A DNA stretch of 64,000 nt from Prorocentrum cordatum (Eukaryota > Sar > Dinophyceae > Prorocentrales > Prorocentraceae). The stretch spans positions 97,127 through 161,126 of the forward strand of contig CAUYUJ010020164.1 in the NCBI GenBank assembly GCA_963575745.1, given 5' to 3'. The notes under the pieces were generated by a model. It worked only from the letters and a program-made list of their open reading frames with translations. It was not told the DNA's origin and searched no databases. This document shows positions 56,395 to 64,000 of the stretch, one piece after another (the stretch's first letter is position 1; every line of letters begins with the position of its first letter). The position numbers and the translations under genes are program-made.

Positions 56395-57552
56395 GAAAGA
56401 AGCTTCTGAAGCAAGAGCAGAAAAACTCGAAAAACACGATTTTCCGGTGTTTATCCAAAGTCGGTTCCCTCAAGTCTTTCAAAAGTAATACTGGGCGCCA
56501 GCGGTAAACCGTCAACCTTTCTTACCGCCGGGGGACTCGTAGAGCTTTCTGACAATGAATAATGTGGAAAAAATTGCAGAGAACGAATAGTTGTTCAGCC
56601 CAAGCGACTTCAGACCTCTCGATGCAACAGCCGAACGCTCCAGATGCTTCTGGATTGTCTTCTGCACGAGCTCTGCAGATCTCCTACAGCCCGAGTTACG
56701 TGCGTGAATCGACAGCAGCTTTCAAGATGACTCGAACAAATCGAATAATTTGGCAAACCCGATTTCAGAGCTCTGAATGCAACAGGCGGACAGGCAGACG
56801 CGGCTGATAACTTTGTGACCACCAGCACTGTAGCCCCCAAACAGCCCGAGTTAAGTGCAGAAAACCGACAGCACCTCTCAGAATATCTAGAACAATACGA
56901 ATAGTTTCGCGAACCTAGTTCGGGCAGCAGACCGAGTTCAGAGCTCTGGATTCAACAGACAAACGCGAATGATGATTTCAAATCGGTTTCTGGAAGTATG
57001 AGCTCTGTAGCTGTCCAATATCTCGACTTAAATACAGAAAACCGAGAGCACTTCTTAAGATGACTCGAATAATAATACGAATAGGTTTGCGGACCTAGCT
57101 CGGCTAGCAGACCGGGTTCAGACTTCTAGATGCAACAGAGCGCCTCATGATTCTGAATCGATAAGATGTGCTCCTCAGCTCTGTAGCTGGCCTATATCTC
57201 GAGTTAAGTCCGATATACGGACAGCGCGTATCAAGATGGCCGACCCCGCCCGCGTTCTTTTTGGCAGTAAAAGGTATCCGATCGAGCTGAGATCAACACG
57301 GCGAGGGAATAAGATCGAATATCACGGAAAAAAATACTAGAGCTCAAACGAATATTTCGATTCCGAGAACAAAATTTTCAACCGACCAAAAGTCATCAAA
57401 AGGTCCGTCGCGATTTTGTCTTAAATGCAGAAAAGCAACAGCACCTCTCAGGATGACTCGAACAATGAAATAGTTTCACGACACACAGTTCGGGAAGCAG
57501 ACCGAGTTCCGAGCTCTGGATTCGACAGGCGGACGCGCTTGATATCTAACAA
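56345..57552 (+). repeat. Cassettes up to palindrome centre
   Basis: Hairpin right edge 56345-56363 and head; hairpin 56490-56546; satellite monomers ~56,570-57,230; T module ~57,235-57,420; partial monomer to the centre. Confidence 0.85.
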
Positions 57553-58757
57553 TTGTTATATTCAGCGCGTCCGCCTGTCGAATCCAGAGCTCGGAACTCG
57601 GTTCTGCTGCCGAAACTGTGTGTCTGAAAACTATTTCATTGTTGTCATCCTGAGAGGTGCTGTTGCTTTTCTGCATTTAAGACAAATCTCGACGGACCTT
57701 TTGATGACTTTTGGTCGGTTGAAAATTTTGTTCTCGGAATTGAAATATTCGTTTGGGCTCCTAGTATTTTTTCCCGTGATATTCGATCTTATTCCCTCGC
57801 CGTGTTGATCTCAGCTCGATTCGATTACCTTTTACTGCCAAAAAGACGCGGCGGGGTCGGCCATCTTGAATACGCGCTGTCCGTATATCGTGACTTAACT
57901 CGAGATTATAGACAGCTACAGAGCTGAGGGGCACATCTTATCGATTCAGAATCATGAGGCTCGCGTTGCATCCTAGAAGTCTGAACCCGGTCTGCTAGCC
58001 GAGCTAGGTCCGCAAACCTATTCGTATTATTATTCGAGTCATCTTAAGAAGTGCTCTCGGTTTTCTGTATTTAAGTCGAGATATTGGACAGCTACAGAGC
58101 TCATACTTCCAGAAACCGATTTGAAATCATCATTCGCGTTTGTCTGTTGAATCCAGAGCTCTGAACTCGGTCTGCTGCCCGAACTAGGTTCGCGAAACTA
58201 TTCGTATTGTTCTAGATATTCTGAGAGGTGCTGTCGGTTTTCTGCACTTAACTCGGGCTGTTTGGGGGCTACAGTGCTGGTGGTCACAAAGTTATCAGCC
58301 GCGTCTGCCTGTCCGCCTGTTGCATTCAGAGCTCTGAAATCGGGTTTGCCAAATTATTCGATTTGTTCGAGTCATCTTGAAAGCTGCTGTCGATTCACGC
58401 ACGTAACTCGGGCTGTAGGAGATCTGCAGAGCTCGTGCAGAAGACAATCCAGAAGCATCTGGAGCGTTCGGCTGTTGCATCGAGAGGTCTGAAGTCGCTT
58501 GGGCTGAACAACTATTCGTTCTCTGCAATTTTTTCCACATTATTCATTGTCAGAAAGCTCTACGAGTCCCCCGGCGGTAAGAAAGGTTGACGGTTTACCG
58601 CTGGCGCCCAGTATTACTTTTGAAAGACTTGAGGGAACCGACTTTGGATAAACACCGGAAAATCGTGTTTTTCGAGTTTTTCTGCTCTTGCTTCAGAAGC
58701 TTCTTTCATGTGTTCCGAGGAGCGCTGTGCAACAAAAGAGCTCTACGAGTTGCCCGC
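57553..58757 (-). repeat. Mirror of left cassettes (satellite, T, hairpin)
   Basis: Reverse-complement counterpart of 56345-57552. The hairpin is at 58556-58612 and the split-hairpin edge (GAGCTCTACGAGTTGCCCGC) at 58739-58758. Confidence 0.9.
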
Positions 58758-60198
58758 TCATCCTGATGTGGAATATCGCATCAAGGAGGCTCGTGCTTGT
58801 TTCATTGGACAGTCGAATTTCTTTCGTAACAGAGCGGTAGCTGTTCGTGATAAGTTTTGTCGTTATCAAGACAAGGTGCAGAGTATGGCGTTGTATTGTC
58901 TAGAGACATGTACTGCTGATACTTCCTCGCTACACATGCTCAATGCCTTCGAGGGATGGTGTTTGTGCCGTATGTTTCGACGGCCGAGGAGAGAGGAGGA
59001 GACTATGGCGGACTGGAACCGACGACGGTACCACGAGGCCAGAGAGCAATTTCGATCTTATGGATTTGCGAGTTTGGTGCAGCGATTTCTTCGTATGGTG
59101 TGGAACTCCGCCAAGGATGCTGCTGATTTCATTTCTATGTTGTGTACTGCTTCTCATGAGGAAATATCTTCGACGCAACGTACGTGGAGAGATCACCACA
59201 TGACTACGGTTGCGTATGGCCCACTGTGGGACAGACTCAGGACGGATGCGTCTGAGTGCTTGCGGGGTATGTTTCACTTCCAAGAGGCTTCGCAGCTAAA
59301 CAGGAGACATGTTAGTTCAGGTCGAGCTGTCGGCCAGAGATGCTGGCTATCTTCTTTCTGCGAATTCTACGGACTCAAATGGTGGGAGTCCTTTGTGCCG
59401 ACAGATGCTGCGTATGTTCAGTTCTGCGATCACATGTGTACACGGACGATGCTGAGTTATTTTCAGAAAAGAAAAGGGTACGGTACAACAGGTGGGGCCC
59501 CGCAGGAGGTACTTACCATCACACAAAACGACCTACACACCTATGGGGCCCAAGAGGGCACTGCGGCGTTCAACGACAAACTGGCCAAACGTATTGCGTT
59601 ACAAAATATGAAGGAGGTTGAGTACGACCTCGACTCATTTGGGTTCCCTGTGTACATTTCTGGGGACAGTCTTCTGGTGGTGTCTTGGCTGCAGGGTGTC
59701 TGGAGGGTGCTTAATCGTACCTATCAGGATAGGATCAACAGAATGATTAACCAACTCGACAACATGTGTCAAAGGTATGGAATTAGGCCTGCCTGTCACG
59801 GGAGGGAAATTGTAGACCACACATATAGGGAATGGAACACGCGTGCAGATGTACTCACTCATACGGCCCGTGTCGGGCCACCAGTGATTCGAGATAGGAT
59901 AGGGCTTCACGCCCCTCAGTTACAACAGGTGTTTCGCGTTTGTGCCATCGGAGCTGGATTCGATGGTGGTGTCTCTTGCGACGGCGTGGGAGTCGGGTGC
60001 TGGATAGATGTTGGACGGGTATCGAGGCTCTCAAGGCAGCCACTCAGCCATGAGATTATTTGGACGGAGGTGAACAGTGCGGCACTCTCGATTGATCCAA
60101 CTTCAACAGTGACTGATGCCGAGGTCTCGGCCGTTGAGCATGCGATTATGATCTTGCCGCGGGTTGTACAAGCGTATTTCGGACAGGATATGATGTGA
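58708..60198 (+). CDS. LINE-D ORF2 fragment, open chimeric frame (right arm)
   Basis: 496 codons, same length as the left-arm copy. By hand alignment 16 of 26 differences change the amino acid and 10 are silent, for example Cys/Tyr twice in the strand before GDS. The four catalytic residues, the N-terminal repeat-derived segment and the stop are unchanged. The RNase H region is at 59629-60177. Same functional limits as the left copy. Confidence 0.6.
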   Translation: MCSEERCATKELYELPAHPDVEYRIKEARACFIGQSNFFRNRAVAVRDKFCRYQDKVQSMALYCLETCTADTSSLHMLNAFEGWCLCRMFRRPRREEETMADWNRRRYHEAREQFRSYGFASLVQRFLRMVWNSAKDAADFISMLCTASHEEISSTQRTWRDHHMTTVAYGPLWDRLRTDASECLRGMFHFQEASQLNRRHVSSGRAVGQRCWLSSFCEFYGLKWWESFVPTDAAYVQFCDHMCTRTMLSYFQKRKGYGTTGGAPQEVLTITQNDLHTYGAQEGTAAFNDKLAKRIALQNMKEVEYDLDSFGFPVYISGDSLLVVSWLQGVWRVLNRTYQDRINRMINQLDNMCQRYGIRPACHGREIVDHTYREWNTRADVLTHTARVGPPVIRDRIGLHAPQLQQVFRVCAIGAGFDGGVSCDGVGVGCWIDVGRVSRLSRQPLSHEIIWTEVNSAALSIDPTSTVTDAEVSAVEHAIMILPRVVQAYFGQDMM

Positions 60199-60392
60199 TA
60201 TTGATTGTGCTCACTCACGCCATGCCTTCGTTTGTCGTGTGTGTGTGCTTGACCTCTCATCCTCCTAATAAGAGTTGGCTTTCGCTTCTGATCGTTTGGA
60301 TCGGTGAGGCTTCCGCCTACTCCCGATGCGCCCGCTCCTTGCTTCCGACTAGGCTGGAAAGCCTGCACAGTCGACCGCAAAGTCCGCAAAAA
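58758..60392 (+). mobile_element. LINE-D, 5'-truncated, right palindrome arm
   Basis: Plus-strand mirror copy of the LINE at 54706-56344, with the 3' end AAGTCCGCAAAAA against CCTGGTTGACGG of an inverted hairpin (60392-60421). Confidence 0.85.
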
Positions 60393-61286
60393 CCTGGTTG
60401 ACGGTTTACCGCCCGTTTCCAGTACCTCGTAGAGCTCTTCGTCATGATGAGCTAGACGTATTCCCGCGCGGGGTGGAGCTAGTTGGTCGACCCGGCCAGA
60501 CAAGAAGATGTGACAACTTTGGGTCGGTTTTGCTATGATTTGGAAGACATGTGACAATTGACTTTAAGAAAGCAGTTGTTTCGCACCTGTAGACGACTAT
60601 GAGAGCGTCTGAATCTGAGCTCTGTAGGCACACTTTTACTATCAAAACATTTGGTGAAGCCAACTTCACGTCGAGCTTAACAATATGAGTATTGATTCTT
60701 TCAAGAAATGCTTCCAGAAGCTCTCTATTTCGATTCTAAGCAAATGATCCGTGCAAGAAGCTCTACGAGGTTTCCGGCCGTGACCAGGTTGAGAGTTCAC
60801 TGCCGGCGCCAGTTGGTCGATCCGACCAGAACGGACAATGTGGTAACTTTTGGGTGGTTTTGCGATTTTGTGAAAGATAGTTAACCATTTATTTTAAGAA
60901 AGCAGATTTTTCGCACCTCTAGACGGTTTACTCTATGTCGACATGAAGAAAACATGGTTTCTCTTTTTCGAGAAATCCTTCCAGAAGCCGTCTCTTTAAA
61001 TACTGAGCACTTTTACGCGTGGTAGGAGCTCTATGAGCTTCCTGGCGGTACCCAGATTGACGGTTCACCGCCGATACCAGTTAATTTTACAATTTCAATT
61101 TTCATTCTATGCAGTGAATCATGACGCTTTCGATGGTGCAATTCTCAGGGCCCTAGCTGCATTATTTCGATGAAAAGACTAGGGGAACGACCATTGTGTA
61201 CGACCAAAAACACAGGTCTTTATGTTTGAAGCTAGTATTCAGAAGCTTTGTTCTGTTGTTATCTCGGAACCGACCTCGCCTGTAGA
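60393..61286 (-). repeat. Inverted cassettes: hairpin, C, head
   Basis: Split hairpin 60393-60421. Inverted C module ~60,480-60,690. Hairpin 60759-60813 (CCGTGACCAGG). C module ~60,835-60,960. Diverged hairpin 61027-61081. Confidence 0.8.
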
Positions 61287-62408
61287 GGGCTCTACGAGGG
61301 TCCCGACGGTAACCTGGTTGACGGTTTACCGCCGGTTCCCATGACTTGTAGAGCTTCCCCTAGTAAGTTATTTCTGGAAGCTTAAGAGTAATTCCGGGGC
61401 GCTGGAGAGCTAGTTGGCAAGGAAAATCACTTGTAGAGCTTCCCACAGCAAGTTATTGCTGGAAGCTAAGAGTAATTCCGGCGCGCTGGAGAGCTAATTG
61501 GCTGAAAAATCTCGTCGGAACTTTTGCTGACTTTTGCTCAGTTGAAAATTCCGTTCTCGAAATTCAACAATTCGTTAGAGCTCCTAGTATTTTCCCGTGA
61601 TATTCGATCTTATTCCCGCTCGCCAGATCTCAGCTCGATCGGGTGAATATTACTATCCAAAAAGCACTGTGGCGGGATCGGCCGTTTTGAGTCATCTTGA
61701 TACGCGCTGACGGTTTTCTGAACATAACTCGAGCTTTAGAACAGCTATAGCGCTGATAAGCACAGCTAATCGATGTAGAATGATTAGGCGCGTTCGCTTG
61801 TTCAAGCCAGAGGTCTGAAATCGGTCTGATAGTCGAGCTAGGTCCGCAACCGTATTCGTATTATTCGAGCCATTTTGACATGAATTCTCGGTTTTCTGTA
61901 GTTAACTCGAGCTGTAGAACAGGTACAGAGCTGATACAGAATCTGATTAAGACTGATCAGTCGCATATGTCTGTCGAATCCAGAGCTCTGAACTCGGTCT
62001 GCTGCCCGATCTAGAATCGCGAAACTATTCGTATTGGTCGAGTTATCTTGAGAAGTGATCTCGGTTTCCTACACAACTCGCGCTGAGGGGCGGCTACAGT
62101 GCGGGTGATCTTAGGGATCGATTCGCAGACATCAGGCGCGTCCACCTGTCGAATCCAGAGCTCGGAACTCGGTCTGCTGTCCGAATTAGGTCTGCAAAAC
62201 TATTGTATTGTTCGAGTCATCCTCAGAGGTGCTGTCGGTTTTCTTCACTTAACTCGGGCTTTTGGGGGGCTGCAGGGCTGGTAATGACAGAAGTCGATTC
62301 GCAGACATCAGACGCGTCCGCGTGTCGCATTCAGAGGTCAACAAATATTCACTATGAGTCGGAATGTTGGTAGGTGCTGTGGGTTTTCTTAACTTAAGTC
62401 GAGCTAGG
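61287..62408 (-). repeat. Inverted cassette: hairpin, T, satellite
   Basis: Hairpin 61287-61341. A duplicated T end (CTTGTAGAGCTTCCC at ~61,344 and ~61,430). T module to ~61,690. Satellite to ~62,400. These pair with the left array near 48.0-48.9 kb. Confidence 0.8.
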
Positions 62409-64000
62409 AAGCTCTACGAGTCTGCCGGCGGTAACCAAGGTTGACGGTTTACCGCCGGCGCCCAGTCTCGACGGACCTTTTGCTGACTTTTGGTCGGTTG
62501 AAAATTTGGTTCTCGAAATTGAACAATTCGTTGCAGCTCTAGTATTTTCTCCCGTGATATTCGATCTTATTCTCGCTCGCCCTCTTCATCTCAGCTCGAT
62601 CGGGTACCTTTTATTTACTACCAAAAAGCACACGGGCGGGATCGGCCGTTTCGAGTCATCTTGTCACGCGGTGTCGGTTTTCTCAAGATAACTCGAGCTT
62701 CGGGACAGCTACAGACCTGGTAAGCACAGCTGATCGATGGAGAATGATTAGGCGCGTTCGCCTGTTAAAGCCAGAGGTCTGCATTTGGTCTGCTAGCCGA
62801 GCTAGGTCCGCAAACCTATTCGTATTATTCGAGTCATCTTGACGGGCGCTCTCGGTTTTCTGTACGTAACTCGAGCTACAGGAAAGCTAAAGAGCTGATG
62901 CGTACAGAATCTGATCTAGAATTATCAGTGGTCGTTGTCTGTTGAATCCACGCTGCTATTTGCGCAGAGCGAAGCTTGGCATTACAGAAGTTACCTCACA
63001 AATTCTTAGTTCATTCCGTCGAAAAATTCTCCCGAGCGAAGCCAGGGACCGACTTCACGTTGGCAGTCCAAGAATGCAAGTTTCCAGTTTTGCAGAAAAT
63101 GCGAAGCTATCTGCTTGCACTCCTAGTTCTCTCAGGCGTCTGCTTGCACTTCTAGTGCCTCGTAGAGCTCTGATGGAGAAGAGCTAGAGGAATTCGGCGA
63201 CAGGGGAGCTAGTTGGCGAAATGTCGAAGAGGGGCCCGATCATACCTTCCGCGGCCTGGCTCTGCCGATTTTGAGTTGTAACAATCGTTTGGGCTGCTAA
63301 TTCCGCATGGCGAAGCTTTGCATTACAGAAGTGACCTCGCAACTTCCTAGTTCTTTCCGTCGAAAAATTCTCCCGAGCGAAGCCAGGGGCCGACTTCACG
63401 TTGACAGTCCAGAAATACTGTGTAGAGCTCTTCGGCATCGATGAGCTAGAGGAATTCCGGCGCGGGGTGGAGCTAGTTGGCCGACCCGACCAAAAGAGAC
63501 AATGTGATAACCTTGGGTCGGTTTTGCTTTAATTTGAAAGATATTTGACAATTCATGTTGAGAACCAGTATTTTTCTCACGTGTAGTGGGTTATGCTGCG
63601 TCTGCCATTTATATTCTCAGGTCCGTAGCTGCAATATTACTATCAAAGGACTTGCTGGAACCAACTGCGTTCCGAGTCATCTTGACACGCGTTCACGGTT
63701 TTCTCTACTTAACTCGAGATTTCGAGAGCTACAGAGCTGATACTTACAGAAACTGATTCAGAATGATCATGCGCGTTCGCCTGTTGCATCCAGAGGCCTG
63801 AACTCGGTCTGCTACTCGAGCTAGGTCCGTAAAAATATTTGTGTTATTCCAGTCATCTTCACCAGTGATGCCGGTTTTCTGTATTCAACTCAAGATTCAG
63901 AGGAGCTACAGAGCTGGTGCGCATATAAACTGATTCAGTATCACCAGGCGCTTGCGTCTGTTGCATCGAGAGGCCTGAACTCGTTCTGCTAGTCGAGCTA
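62409..64000 (-). repeat. Inverted cassettes to window end: hairpin, T, satellite, S, C
   Basis: Hairpin 62409-62466. T ~62,467-62,665. Satellite to ~62,955. Two S modules (~62,955-63,070 and ~63,165-63,440). C 63,480-63,680. Satellite to 64,000. The part from ~63,420 matches 46,600-47,190 in reverse, down to shared rare variants. Confidence 0.8.

Larger units (their letters stand above)
54706..60392. repeat. Inner palindrome, arms ~2.85 kb, no spacer
   Basis: Left arm 54706-57552 and right arm 57553-60392 are reverse complements. Coordinates of paired features sum to 115,102 throughout the outer part (54904/60198, 56394/58708, 56546/58556), so there are almost no indels. The centre is TAACAATTGTTA at 57547-57558. 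In the paired ORF I count 26 substitutions by eye in 1,491 bp. The arms part at the LINE-D 3' ends. Confidence 0.9.

Noticed and set aside
40676-57552. CRISPR array, because of ~38 similar short palindromic repeats
   Set aside because: Spacing is irregular (45 bp to over 1 kb), the DNA between is itself repeated, and the context is eukaryotic.
54706-60392. Assembly or library fold-back artefact as explanation of the palindrome
   Set aside because: Arms differ by ~26 substitutions per 1.5 kb with no indels, the flanks differ, and outer arms differ by several kb. Not fully excluded without reads.

Overview
This is a gene-poor, repeat-dominated piece of a eukaryotic nuclear genome. The evidence is APE-type non-LTR retrotransposons (LINEs) with ORF1/ORF2 organisation, long simple-sequence tracts, ~175-bp satellite monomers and dispersed repeat modules. 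A protist or alga seems more likely than an animal or plant, but nothing here fixes the lineage, and I identify no cellular gene with confidence.

Layout. 1-7.15 kb is GC-rich simple sequence: GGA tracts, GAC/CGT tracts, a CCCCGG-containing tandem, and a 1.9-kb GC minisatellite. 7.15-10.05 kb is non-repetitive DNA with weak coding candidates. 10.3-31 kb holds three near-full-length LINEs in tandem on the minus strand (A 10.35-16.12, B 17.41-23.34, C 25.25-30.92 kb), all broken by frameshifts or stops, with short LINE-B tails nested beside them. 31-34.2 kb is satellite and hairpin cassettes. 34.2-35.7 kb is non-repetitive GC-rich DNA. 35.7-64 kb is a mosaic of repeat cassettes built from about six modules, with two more 5'-truncated LINE lineages (E at 50.2-50.7 kb; D twice, at 54.7-56.3 and 58.8-60.4 kb).

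Three things tie the window together. (1) A ~57-bp hairpin element (arms CCGGCGGTAA/TTACCGCCGG) occurs about 38 times, mostly at joins between cassettes. (2) All five LINE lineages have inserted at the same point in the loop of this hairpin and in the same relative orientation, so the hairpin is their shared target. (3) The region from ~46.6 kb to the window end is one large imperfect palindrome centred at ~57,552. Its inner arms (~2.85 kb) are nearly indel-free and ~1.7% diverged in the LINE-D ORF.

The most novel signal is in LINE ORF2. The C-terminus carries RNase H signature motifs in a circularly permuted order (GDS, then N-x-[RS]-AD, then FDGG, then the catalytic Glu), seen in LINE-A, B, C and D; the surviving end of LINE-E fits. 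The three LINEs that keep the RT core have WADN in place of the usual [FY]ADD and an unusual motif B. Together these suggest an undescribed, target-specific LINE clade.
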